DNA of 35,196 bases from Candidatus Omnitrophota bacterium (GTDB lineage: Bacteria > Omnitrophota > Gorgyraeia > Gygaellales > Profunditerraquicolaceae). The number at the start of each line of letters is the position of its first letter. The first letter of the stretch is position 1. Under the pieces are notes generated by a model. The model had not been told where the DNA came from. It searched no databases and saw only the letters and a list, made by a program, of their open reading frames with translations. Shown here in pieces: positions 25,201 through 32,144 of the stretch. Location: the NCBI GenBank assembly GCA_028712175.1, contig JAQTQQ010000006.1, positions 57,226 to 92,421 on the forward strand. The letters are read 5' to 3'. The position numbers and the translations under genes were made by a program.

Positions 25201-25399
25201 CGAAACAACCGACCTTAGTAAGCAAAGCAGGTATTTTCTTTTTTGATAGCGAAGCTTTAAAAACATTAAAAACTTCCTCTGCGCCGTTACCGATGCCGCA
25301 GGTGCCTGTTCCAACCGCTATACGCGGTTCTTTAGGCAACAGCTTTGCCAAGCCAATGTCTTTAATCAACTTCAGCTCTTCAGCAGTTTTTATTTTCAT
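22253..25399 (-). CDS. NuoF-GltD fusion: hydrogenase diaphorase subunit with NAD(P)-FAD module
   Basis: This is a 1048-residue fusion. Residues 1-110 are a thioredoxin-like [2Fe-2S] domain (Cys34, 65, 69). About 150-570 is a NuoF core with RGRGGAGFPTGVKWEL, CNADEGDPGAYMN, GAGAFVCGEETAL and the [4Fe-4S] motif ESCGKCTPCREG. From about 574 the usual 2[4Fe-4S] ferredoxin tail is replaced by a GltD-like module: SPCENSCPLHMNIPGF and further cysteines, an FAD site GAGPSGLTAA near 680, and a NAD(P) site GAGNVAVDAA followed by VYRRQKEDMPA. The last residues, AGRCLRCD, look like the cysteine motif usually at the front of GltD. The gene overlaps the upstream NuoE-like gene by 4 bp. Hydrogenases with GltD-type partners are described; this subunit may add a second pyridine-nucleotide site. 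Confidence 0.92.
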   Translation of the reverse strand: MKIKTAEELKLIKDIGLAKLLPKEPRIAVGTGTCGIGNGAEEVFNVFKASLSKKKIPALLTKVGCFGFCAEEPLVNISLPGKPLVILNSVLPRDVDSIVRELAGGDINPKRALCKIESWDHITGQITYGQGFQKIPNWYEIPFFKWQKKIVLRDCGLINPEDIEEYIAVGGYSVLQRVLKEAKPEAVIAEVKDSKLRGRGGAGFPTGVKWELMRKEISNEKYVICNADEGDPGAYMNRNESESDPHMLLEGMVIGAYAMGASRGIIYVRAEYPLAVERIRKAITEARDYGFLGENIFDSGFSFDLDLVEGAGAFVCGEETALISSLQGKSGRPHTRPPFPAQKGYLDKPTNINNVETWSNIPVIMAKGAGWFIKTGTKNSSGTKVFSLVGKIKNTGLVELPLGATLQTLIYNVGSGTGTDKKIKAVQSGGPSGGCIPSSLFDTPIDYETLASLGAIMGSGGMVVMDDDNCMVDVARYFTEFTTSESCGKCTPCREGLNQNLNILNNITRGKAILKDLDDLENLGAVIKDTALCGLGQTGPNPVLTTLKYFKHEYEEHIKEQRCDGGVCSDLFVSPCENSCPLHMNIPGFLQLFKEGSLEDAFECIIRDNPFPSSSGRICHFHCKMRCRREDIDYPVAQGEIHRYVADNIYKGKKETKIIQRLVKEKLPKTGKKVAVIGAGPSGLTAAYYLARLGHEVTIYEANLEAGGVLRYGIPEYRLPKSVLKKEISFVEKMGVKILYGKKFGTKDLQNKIKAADAVFLATGAYKDMSLGIPGEDLKGVLSGTAFLEDVAVGKIPSIGKKVVIIGAGNVAVDAARTALRLDSDVTIVYRRQKEDMPANKDEIKGAEAEGVKFIFLAGPKVILGDAKGKVKGLSVTKMTLGEFDISGRRKPVATDEFSEIPCDTLLLAIGERVDSNFIKECGILVNQDGTVKVESSDLKTSLDKVYAGGDLTMGPATAVEAMACGKKAAKSIDLALSTIDRFDRLFRKFSYEFKAPLESKAVRKQGGLKLDINKRKKNFKEVSLGLSLKQAHAEAGRCLRCDVKEGK

Positions 25400-25944
25400 T
25401 TCTTGTTTCCCCGCAAGGCGATACTTTTAATAATTTTCTGCAATTTCTGCGTAGTCATACGGCTATAAATATTGCCGTCTATCTCAACTACCGGCGCCAG
25501 GGCACACTGCCCAAAACAGGCAACGGTTTTTATCGTAAATTTATTATCCTTTGTAGTCAGGTATAACTTGCCATCCTGGCTAAAATCATCCTCTTTAAAA
25601 CCGAATAAATTAATCAAGAAATCGAGGAGATTTTTTGAACCCCGCGTATGGCAGGCCGTACCCCGGCAGACAATAATCGAATGTTTGCCTTGGGGCTTGA
25701 GGTTAAAAAAAGCATAAAAAGTAATAATATTATATATTCGGGAGAGGGGAATATTGGCCCTCTTAGCAATATACTCTAAGGAATCTTGAGTAAGATATTT
25801 ATGCTGGTTAGACTTCTGCGCATCTTCTAATATACCCAGGATACTTCCAGGTTTGCCAATATACCGAGAGATAATCTGATCTAATTCCCCCCTGTCCAAA
25901 CCAACCTGCGGAAGATTTCTTTTATTTTCTGCGGCTTTAGCCAT
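25396..25944 (-). CDS. hydC: NuoE-like [2Fe-2S] hydrogenase subunit, second copy (HydC type)
   Basis: This 182-residue NuoE-like protein has the helical front (RIYNIITFYAFFNLKPQGKH) and the cluster cysteines Cys93, Cys98 (CRGTACHTRGS) and Cys143, Cys147 (CFGQCALAPVVEID). It differs from the copy at 19864-20337 in having a longer N-terminus and an insert before the second cysteine pair. It lies 15 bp behind rex and overlaps the NuoF-GltD gene by 4 bp, so it belongs to the rex-led operon. Confidence 0.94.
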   Translation of the reverse strand: MAKAAENKRNLPQVGLDRGELDQIISRYIGKPGSILGILEDAQKSNQHKYLTQDSLEYIAKRANIPLSRIYNIITFYAFFNLKPQGKHSIIVCRGTACHTRGSKNLLDFLINLFGFKEDDFSQDGKLYLTTKDNKFTIKTVACFGQCALAPVVEIDGNIYSRMTTQKLQKIIKSIALRGNKK

Positions 25945-25959
25945 TTTCGTCCTATATTG

Positions 25960-26586
25960 TTACCTGGTCTTCTCCGTTACGTTGACGAAATAAATCAAGT
26001 TCTCTAACTCAATTTCCAGATTAACATTATTAATAATGCATCCCTCGGTACCCTTCAGCCCGAGAGGAGCAAAATTAAGTATCCCCTTAATCCCCGAAGC
26101 GCAAATTATATCTGTTGCCTGCTGGGCTGCGATATCCGGAACAGCCAAGATAGCTATACGGATACTATGAGTTTTAATAAAAGCCTTGGCTTCATCTAGA
26201 GGCAGGACAGGAACAAAACTAGAGCGGTTGATTTTGGCCGGGTCTATATCAAAACCGGCGACAATTTTAATCCCCTCTTTTTCAAATCCGCGGTAACGCA
26301 TAAGAGCGCTACCGATATGTCCGGCTCCTACAACAATAACTTTCTGTAGTTGATCCTTACCAAGAATACTGTTTAGCTTTTCAAGCAGCGAATCAATCTG
26401 GTATCCCCCTTTTTTGTTCCCGGAAATACCAAAAATCGAGAAATCTTTCCTTACTTGAGAAGCAGTACCGCTTACGGCATCCGCAAGATTATCTGAGAAA
26501 ACTTTCACAAAACCCAGTGCCTGCAACCTATAAAGAGCGTTTTTATATCGGGAAAGCCGAATGATGCAGTTCTTATTTGTAATCAT
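25960..26586 (-). CDS. rex: Redox-sensing transcriptional repressor Rex
   Basis: Rex senses the NADH/NAD+ ratio and represses fermentation and hydrogen genes when NAD+ is high. The N-terminal winged-helix region (about residues 5-75) has RLSRYKNALYRLQ, SGTASQVRKDFSIFG and GGYQIDSLL. The C-terminal Rossmann domain has VIVVGAGHIGSAL and AGFDIDPAKI, and near the end comes ILNFAPL and VNLEIELENLIYFV. The 208-residue length is typical. It is the first gene of an operon whose remaining genes encode a hydrogenase, with a Rex-box-like site touching its own start region. Autoregulation and NADH-linked control of the hydrogenase are therefore likely. Confidence 0.95.
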   Translation of the reverse strand: MITNKNCIIRLSRYKNALYRLQALGFVKVFSDNLADAVSGTASQVRKDFSIFGISGNKKGGYQIDSLLEKLNSILGKDQLQKVIVVGAGHIGSALMRYRGFEKEGIKIVAGFDIDPAKINRSSFVPVLPLDEAKAFIKTHSIRIAILAVPDIAAQQATDIICASGIKGILNFAPLGLKGTEGCIINNVNLEIELENLIYFVNVTEKTR

Positions 26587-26587
26587 A

Positions 26588-26605
26588 TTGTTCCATTTTT
26601 CACAA
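26588..26605. promoter_or_regulatory. Candidate Rex operator
   Basis: TTGTTCCATTTTTCACAA is 18 bp long, the size of the Rex site (7+4+7). The right half TTCACAA matches the TTGTGAA half-site exactly and the left half keeps TTGTT. It lies 1 bp upstream of the rex start codon and about 10 bp downstream of the promoter -10, an ideal position for repression. Confidence 0.7.
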
Positions 26606-26615
26606 TAACAAGGTT

Positions 26616-26643
26616 AATATAACACCTCGGCTTTATTTGTCAA
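26616..26643 (-). promoter_or_regulatory. Sigma-70-type promoter for the rex-hydrogenase operon
   Basis: On the minus strand, perfect TTGACA (26643-26638), a 16-bp spacer and TATATT (26621-26616) point into rex. The predicted start falls at about 26609, next to the Rex-box-like site at 26605-26588. The hexamers and spacing are the same as in the pyrG promoter. Confidence 0.75.
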
Positions 26644-26659
26644 GAAAATTTTTGATATT

Positions 26660-28030
26660 TTAGTGAATCAGGAAAATTACCGAAAGATAGGCAACCGTGG
26701 TTGTTATAATGCCTACAACCAGGCCGACCTTAAGCCAGGTAAAAAAACTTATTTTTAACCCGCAGTTTTTATCCAGGATATCCATAGCCACAATATTAGC
26801 GGTAGAGCCGATAATGGTAATATTGCCCCCGTAGCATGCTCCGAATAAAATCGACCACCAGAGAGGATTTATATTAATATTGAGATTGCCTAAACTTTGG
26901 ACGATCGGGATATAAGTTGCTACTACTACTGTATTATCAAGCATGGCTGAAAGCAGGCTGCTTGAATAGATCAATACCCCTGATAACATTGCTGGATCGC
27001 TAAACTTCTTTAATAACCCATTTGCGAGAATATCGGAAATTCCGCTGAATTTTACCGCCCCTGCAAGGGCAAAAAGGAATAAAAAGAATAAAACTGATGT
27101 CCATTCTACTTCCCGTTCGACATAATGGCGCATTCTGTCGCGGCGATAAAGCAGGGCAATGCCGGCAAAGACTATAGGAGTAATCATCAGGATACTGTTT
27201 TCCTCAAGCCCAAAAACAGCTTCAATTCTGCGGTGAAAGAAGATAGTCACGAGCATGCCAAAAAAGATACTTATGCTTATTTTGGTTTTCTTATCTGTCG
27301 GGATTGTAATAAGCGAGATAAAAAAGGAGTTTTCTTTCAAGGGGATCAGCCGTTCATTCATCTTTTTTATGGTTTTTCTATACCATAATAGTAAAATCAT
27401 TATGGTGACCGTAAAAACAATGGCAGTTGCCGGAAAAGCATTAATCATAAAATCTTCAAAGCTTAAGTTTGCCCGGGCAGCGATCAAAACCCCCACCGGA
27501 TTACCCAGCAATGTTCCGGAAGAGCCAATATTGGTGGCTAAAACCGAGGCCATAATTAAGGGAACAGGATCAACATCTATAAGATGGCATATATCAATTA
27601 TTACCTTGGCCATTATAATTATAGAGGCAACTTCGCCGACTAACCCTGATAATACGCCGGATAAAAGCATGATCATAAAAAAGAGTTTTTTACCGGTTAT
27701 CTTCTTGATCCTTAACAGCCGGGTTATCAGCCAATAGAAAAAACCGGCATCATTAAGCATGCCAACCAGGATCATTGTACCGATTAAGAACAAAACTACA
27801 TCCAGAGAGGCAAACTTTATAAAATTCTCCAGGTCTATCGAGCGGGACAAAAGCATAATACCGCCGCCTAAGAAAACAAAGCTCAGGCGAAGGTCCCAGT
27901 AAAGCAATACACCCATAATTGATGCGCAGAATATAGATGCAACCACCGCCTGATGGGCGGAAAGCCCGAGATGGGGGCCTCCGAAGGCGATAATTAGCGT
28001 AGTTATGATAAGGCTAAGTAATTTTTTCAT
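26660..28030 (-). CDS. ArsB/NhaD-superfamily membrane permease
   Basis: This 456-residue protein is strongly hydrophobic throughout, with about 11-12 membrane segments. Motifs of the ion transporter (ArsB/NhaD/CitM) superfamily are present in both halves: FLIGTMILVGMLNDAG, then NIGSSGTLLGNPVGVLIA in the first, and MLDNTVVVATYIP and GGNITIIGSTANIVA in the second. Such proteins move anions or exchange Na+ and H+; the substrate (arsenite, Na+/H+, dicarboxylate or other) cannot be read from the sequence. No ars genes are nearby. The gene has its own promoter and an AAAGGA ribosome site about 9 nt before the ATG, and it is not tightly linked to either neighbour. Confidence 0.88.
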   Translation of the reverse strand: MKKLLSLIITTLIIAFGGPHLGLSAHQAVVASIFCASIMGVLLYWDLRLSFVFLGGGIMLLSRSIDLENFIKFASLDVVLFLIGTMILVGMLNDAGFFYWLITRLLRIKKITGKKLFFMIMLLSGVLSGLVGEVASIIIMAKVIIDICHLIDVDPVPLIMASVLATNIGSSGTLLGNPVGVLIAARANLSFEDFMINAFPATAIVFTVTIMILLLWYRKTIKKMNERLIPLKENSFFISLITIPTDKKTKISISIFFGMLVTIFFHRRIEAVFGLEENSILMITPIVFAGIALLYRRDRMRHYVEREVEWTSVLFFLFLFALAGAVKFSGISDILANGLLKKFSDPAMLSGVLIYSSSLLSAMLDNTVVVATYIPIVQSLGNLNININPLWWSILFGACYGGNITIIGSTANIVAMDILDKNCGLKISFFTWLKVGLVVGIITTTVAYLSVIFLIH

Positions 28031-28069
28031 TTAAAACTATCCTTTAGGGCACTGCTCTTAAAAAACAGG

Positions 28070-28098
28070 ATTATATATTATTCCCCGCACCATAGCAA
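28070..28098 (-). promoter_or_regulatory. Sigma-70-type promoter for the permease gene
   Basis: On the minus strand, TTGCTA (28098-28093), a 17-bp spacer and a perfect TATAAT (28075-28070) lie about 40 bp before the permease start, within the 76-bp gap after the PPDK-like gene. Confidence 0.7.
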
Positions 28099-28106
28099 GT
28101 AATTTC

Positions 28107-30686
28107 TCAGCGTATCGCTTCAGAAAAACATACCACCTTCTGGGATATTACATCCGACATTATTCTCAAATTCTTAGCTCCTGCATCATAAACTCCGATT
28201 ACTTCATCATATCTGGCACACTCTGGTATGAGCTTGATAAACAAGTTCTCAAAACGCTCAAGATACTTATCATTAAATAGAACTTCCTTTTTCTCAGGGA
28301 ATAAGGCAAGGTAAAAAATATTGGTTTCTACCAGATCCTGGAAGAAATGCGTTCCGAAGGATAGTTCGGGCATAAGGTTGCCGGCTGAAAAAGCAATTTC
28401 ACAGAGCGCAGCCACATTATTAATTTCGGCGAACTTTACCGGAACCCCTAAAGATGGCGTGGTAGTCCCCCACCTGCCGGGCCCCATTAGTAAAGCAGGG
28501 ATTTCCTCTTTGTTTTTAATGATCGCGTTCAGTTTACCCACTGTCCGGGCAATTTCATATTTATCGGTTAAATTAAGTTTATTATATTTCTCCGGATTAA
28601 CGTAGATTATCCATTTTATTTTCTGGGAAATATTTCCACCCAGAAAATAGCCGCGGGAATCGAGCAAAGTTGCTGTCTTATCGGTTTTTTCCGGCAGGCT
28701 GACCTTTTGCCCCAGGCCGCGAGTCTGCAAAGGCCGGCATTGTAAAAGGTTTATCTTAAATCTATCGGCTTGATCGTAATTAATCGTAAATTCTATCTCA
28801 ACCGGATAATGATACGCTGCCTGGAGTGATTTTAATATTCTTTTAAAATAATTCACCAGTTTATTGTCTTTAAAAACATCGTCGAGAGTTAATATCCAAT
28901 AGCTCTTCTCTGACACGCCCTTTTCACTCATCAGCTGCATAGATTCGGTATCCTTAACCGCTACACGTTCGACATGCGAATATAATTTTGCGCTGATGAT
29001 TCTTTCAAAAGATACGGTTTCAAGTAGATTGTCTTTAGTGTTTATAATGTCTACCTCATGCTGTGAGTATTTTCTTAAATCGTCTTTTTCGGCATACGGC
29101 CGCCTGGAAGGCTCGCTTAATGCTAACATCCTGGGATAATCACCTTCCACCCGGTTAACTGCCCTGGTCCCTAATCCGAATACCACCCTAAGCATGCCAA
29201 CCTCAGGGTCGATTTGCTTGTTCCATACATAGGTATTGTAAGAAACACCAACTCCGGCAAGGTCGGGGAAAAAATAATGTTTATGGTGGGCGCCTGAAAC
29301 ACGCTGAACTAACAGCGCCATCTGTTCGTCTAATTTATCCAAGCCTCTTTGCTTTCTATAGACCAGGGCGTCATTACTCATTGTGCTTGCATAAATCTTT
29401 TTAACAGCTTCGGCAAATTGGATATACCTCTGCTCCGGACTGCCCTGATTCGCCAGGAAGATACTCTCATATTTCCCGGCAAAGGCATTGCCAAAATCAT
29501 CCTCTAATAGGGAGCTTGAACGGATAATAATAGGTGAGGATCCAAAGTATTCTATAATCTGCTGGAAATACTCCATTATCTCCTCCGGGAACACCCCGAA
29601 GAGCATTTTTTCTTTTAAAACCTGAGCAATGTTAAAATACCCCTCTTCGGTTTTATGCTGAACATGCAATTTCCACCAGCGGTTATGCACTATATATGAG
29701 TAGAATATATCTGAACCAATATAGAATGAATCATGCGACTCTGAAAAATCCTGCCAATCGGGAATTTTTTTAGAAAGAATCTTCCTGGCTAAAAGCATGC
29801 CTACGGCTTTGCCTCCGATAAAACCTGTACCGATCAACCTTGATTTGATCTCAACCAGCTCCTCCAGCGAAAAATTCTCCAGTGCCAGAGAAAGGATCTT
29901 CTTGTTTTTAGTGATCATGATGCCGCTTAGCTTTTTGACCATTTCTTTTATTTTCTCTTGTGACGCGCCTTTTTTATACAACTCCTCGGCCTCAATAAAC
30001 AAACGGTCCCAATAATCAAGGTTTCTCTTTACGCTCTCCGAACCTTTCTGGCTGATATAATTAAGCAACCTTGCGGAGTTTGCGCTATCCGTAATGGGCG
30101 TACAGCGGTCAAGTTTTTTCAAGTGGGGAAGAAACATGGTCGGTGAATAACGGTTCCAGACCTTTAAAGGATGGATATAACAGCTAGCCCCACAGTGGTA
30201 CACATCAAGTAATAGCTGGGTAGTTTCACGTATGCGGGCAATAGATTTAAAAGAATGGTGGTTGCGTAATATTGAAAAGTAAGTGACGGTTTTAAGTTCA
30301 AAAAGATAAGGGCAGGTGACCATGAAAAAATCCCCGATCATAAGGTCCGTAGCCCAGGCTAAAAGAAGCTCCGAAAGGCAGTCAAAGACATAATAGGCTC
30401 CCTCACCTTCCTGAGTAATAATATTGTTTACCTTAGTGGTGAAGGTCTCAAATCCCGCATGAGCATTTAATTCATACCGCTTTATATTCTTTGAAGGCTT
30501 AAGCAGCTCTTTATGTTGGGCAAACCTTATATATACAACCTTTTTGTTTTCTTTAAGCGCCCGCTGAACAAAAGGTTCCACAAGGTCAATATAATCAATT
30601 ATCTTATCTATCTGCCAAACTACATTATCCCCGCTCCTTAAACCGGTAATCATTTCATCCAAGCCTTTTATTCCCGTCGAGATCAT
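28107..30686 (-). CDS. Degenerate KaiC/RecA-like domain fused to a PEP-synthase-type ATP-grasp domain
   Basis: This is an 859-residue fusion. Residues 1 to about 230 resemble a KaiC/RadA-type ATPase (opening STGIKGLDEMITGLRSGD, Walker B-like YYVFDC ending at Asp102 region), but where the Walker A GxxGxGKT should be the sequence reads QIDKIIDY, so ATP binding there is doubtful. From about 285 comes a PPDK/PEP synthase N-terminal domain: TGFIGGKAVGM, IIIRSSSLLEDDFGNAFAGK and, near 665, LLQCRPLQTRG. The phosphohistidine swivel domain and the PEP/pyruvate TIM barrel of true PPDK or PpsA are missing; instead there is a conserved-looking tail with GPGRWGTTTPSLGVPV. It is therefore probably a nucleotide-dependent phosphotransfer or regulatory protein, not a complete PEP synthase. 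It follows gltD by 12 bp. Confidence 0.82.
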   Translation of the reverse strand: MISTGIKGLDEMITGLRSGDNVVWQIDKIIDYIDLVEPFVQRALKENKKVVYIRFAQHKELLKPSKNIKRYELNAHAGFETFTTKVNNIITQEGEGAYYVFDCLSELLLAWATDLMIGDFFMVTCPYLFELKTVTYFSILRNHHSFKSIARIRETTQLLLDVYHCGASCYIHPLKVWNRYSPTMFLPHLKKLDRCTPITDSANSARLLNYISQKGSESVKRNLDYWDRLFIEAEELYKKGASQEKIKEMVKKLSGIMITKNKKILSLALENFSLEELVEIKSRLIGTGFIGGKAVGMLLARKILSKKIPDWQDFSESHDSFYIGSDIFYSYIVHNRWWKLHVQHKTEEGYFNIAQVLKEKMLFGVFPEEIMEYFQQIIEYFGSSPIIIRSSSLLEDDFGNAFAGKYESIFLANQGSPEQRYIQFAEAVKKIYASTMSNDALVYRKQRGLDKLDEQMALLVQRVSGAHHKHYFFPDLAGVGVSYNTYVWNKQIDPEVGMLRVVFGLGTRAVNRVEGDYPRMLALSEPSRRPYAEKDDLRKYSQHEVDIINTKDNLLETVSFERIISAKLYSHVERVAVKDTESMQLMSEKGVSEKSYWILTLDDVFKDNKLVNYFKRILKSLQAAYHYPVEIEFTINYDQADRFKINLLQCRPLQTRGLGQKVSLPEKTDKTATLLDSRGYFLGGNISQKIKWIIYVNPEKYNKLNLTDKYEIARTVGKLNAIIKNKEEIPALLMGPGRWGTTTPSLGVPVKFAEINNVAALCEIAFSAGNLMPELSFGTHFFQDLVETNIFYLALFPEKKEVLFNDKYLERFENLFIKLIPECARYDEVIGVYDAGAKNLRIMSDVISQKVVCFSEAIR

Positions 30687-30698
30687 CTCTATGCTCCT

Positions 30699-32144
30699 TT
30701 AAATTAGCGGCAGACTGCTGCTGCCCATTAAATACTGGTCTATAAAATAGGCGGCAGACCTTCCTTCCGAAATAGCCCAAACCACCAATGACTGCCCGCG
30801 CCTCATATCACCGGCAGAAAAAACTTTTTTAACTGAAGTCATATAGGATCCATTTGTCTTGACATTGCCGCGCTCGTCAAACTCAACATTAATCTCCTTA
30901 AGCAAACCTGAATGTTCGGGTTGTAAAAAACCGATAGCAATAATTGCCAGATCTGCATCAATTTCAAATTCGCTACCCGGAATCTCCTTCATTACAGAGC
31001 AAGCCTGTCCTTGAATTCTGTTAAATTCCACCCTTACACAAGAAATTCCTTTTAAACGGCCGCCCTTCTGAATAAAACTTTTTGTCAGCACTGTCCAGAG
31101 CCGCTCTGCGCCTTCTTCATGGCTGGAAGTTGTTTTTAACAACAAGGGATATGCCGGCCAAGGATATGCTTCTGTTCTGCAGCCAGCCGGCTGCGGTAAT
31201 ACCTCTATCTGGGTTATACAAGAAGCCCCCTGCCTGTTAGCCGTACCGACACAGTCGGCTCCCGTATCTCCTCCACCGATCACAACGACCTTCTTCCCCC
31301 TGGCATCAATCAGCTTGTCTATAGGATTCAGCTCTTTTGACAGGCGCTTGTTTGCCTGAATCAAATATTCCATGGCAAAATAAATGCCTGTGGCATCCCT
31401 TCCCTCTATTTTGATATCCCTGGGCAAAGCGGCGCCGCCAGCAAGGCAGACCGCGTCAAAATCTTTTAAAAGTTTTTTAACCGGATAATCAACTCCGACA
31501 TTAATATTTGTCTTAAATTCAACTCCTTCTTTCTTAAATATATTAATACGCCTGTCGATAATTTCTTTCTCAAGTTTAAAATCGGGGATCCCGTAGCGCA
31601 AAATTCCTCCGGGCATAAGCGAGCGTTCAAACACAATTACGCGATGCCCTGCCTGATTAAGCTGGCTAGCACAGGACAATCCCGCAGGGCCGGAACCTAC
31701 AATAGCTACTTTCTTTTTCGTTCTTTTACTTACATTTTTAGGCTTAATCAAACCATTCCCAAAACCAAACTCGGCTATTGCCAGTTCATTTTCACGGACA
31801 CAAACAGCATCATCATTTAGGCCTAAAACACAGGCATGCTCACAAGGCGCTGGGCAAAGCCTTCCGGTAATCTCAGGAAGGCCATTCGTGCTCTCCAGCA
31901 ATTCGACTGCCTCTTTCCAATTACCCCGGAACATATAGTCATTCCACTCCGGAATATAGTTTCCTATCGGGCATGCTGAATGGCAAAACGGAGTTGAGCA
32001 ATCCATACATCTACTAGCCTGTTCTTGCGACTGTTCAGGCGGCAAAATCTTACCTACCTCCTTGAAATCACGGATGCGTTCGCAGACCGGCCTGTATTGA
32101 TTACCTTTTCTGGCTATTTTTAAGAAACCCTTAATATCACCCAT
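30699..32144 (-). CDS. gltD: Glutamate synthase small subunit
   Basis: This subunit takes electrons from NAD(P)H and passes them to GltB for glutamate formation from glutamine and 2-oxoglutarate. It has the N-terminal cysteine motifs ASRCMDCSTPFCHSACPIGN and GRLCPAPCEHACVLG, the FAD site VGSGPAGLSCA, the NAD(P) site GGGDTGADCV with IEVLPQP, and a terminal SAGDMRRGQSLVVWAI. The 481-residue length fits. It overlaps gltB by 8 bp, so the pair is translationally coupled. It is distinct from the NfnB-like protein and the GltD module of the hydrogenase fusion; this is the member truly paired with GltB. Confidence 0.96.
   Translation of the reverse strand: MGDIKGFLKIARKGNQYRPVCERIRDFKEVGKILPPEQSQEQASRCMDCSTPFCHSACPIGNYIPEWNDYMFRGNWKEAVELLESTNGLPEITGRLCPAPCEHACVLGLNDDAVCVRENELAIAEFGFGNGLIKPKNVSKRTKKKVAIVGSGPAGLSCASQLNQAGHRVIVFERSLMPGGILRYGIPDFKLEKEIIDRRINIFKKEGVEFKTNINVGVDYPVKKLLKDFDAVCLAGGAALPRDIKIEGRDATGIYFAMEYLIQANKRLSKELNPIDKLIDARGKKVVVIGGGDTGADCVGTANRQGASCITQIEVLPQPAGCRTEAYPWPAYPLLLKTTSSHEEGAERLWTVLTKSFIQKGGRLKGISCVRVEFNRIQGQACSVMKEIPGSEFEIDADLAIIAIGFLQPEHSGLLKEINVEFDERGNVKTNGSYMTSVKKVFSAGDMRRGQSLVVWAISEGRSAAYFIDQYLMGSSSLPLI

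Noticed and set aside
17744-25399. Respiratory complex I (NuoE/NuoF/NuoG) genes
   Set aside because: The NuoG-like proteins end in H-cluster domains and no membrane Nuo subunits are present, so these are soluble hydrogenase complexes.
27255-27737. 160-codon open frame on the plus strand
   Set aside because: Antisense to the permease; hydrophobic stretches are the mirror of its membrane segments.
28107-30686. Complete phosphoenolpyruvate synthase or circadian KaiC protein
   Set aside because: The phosphohistidine and PEP-binding domains are absent, and the KaiC-like part lacks a Walker A motif.
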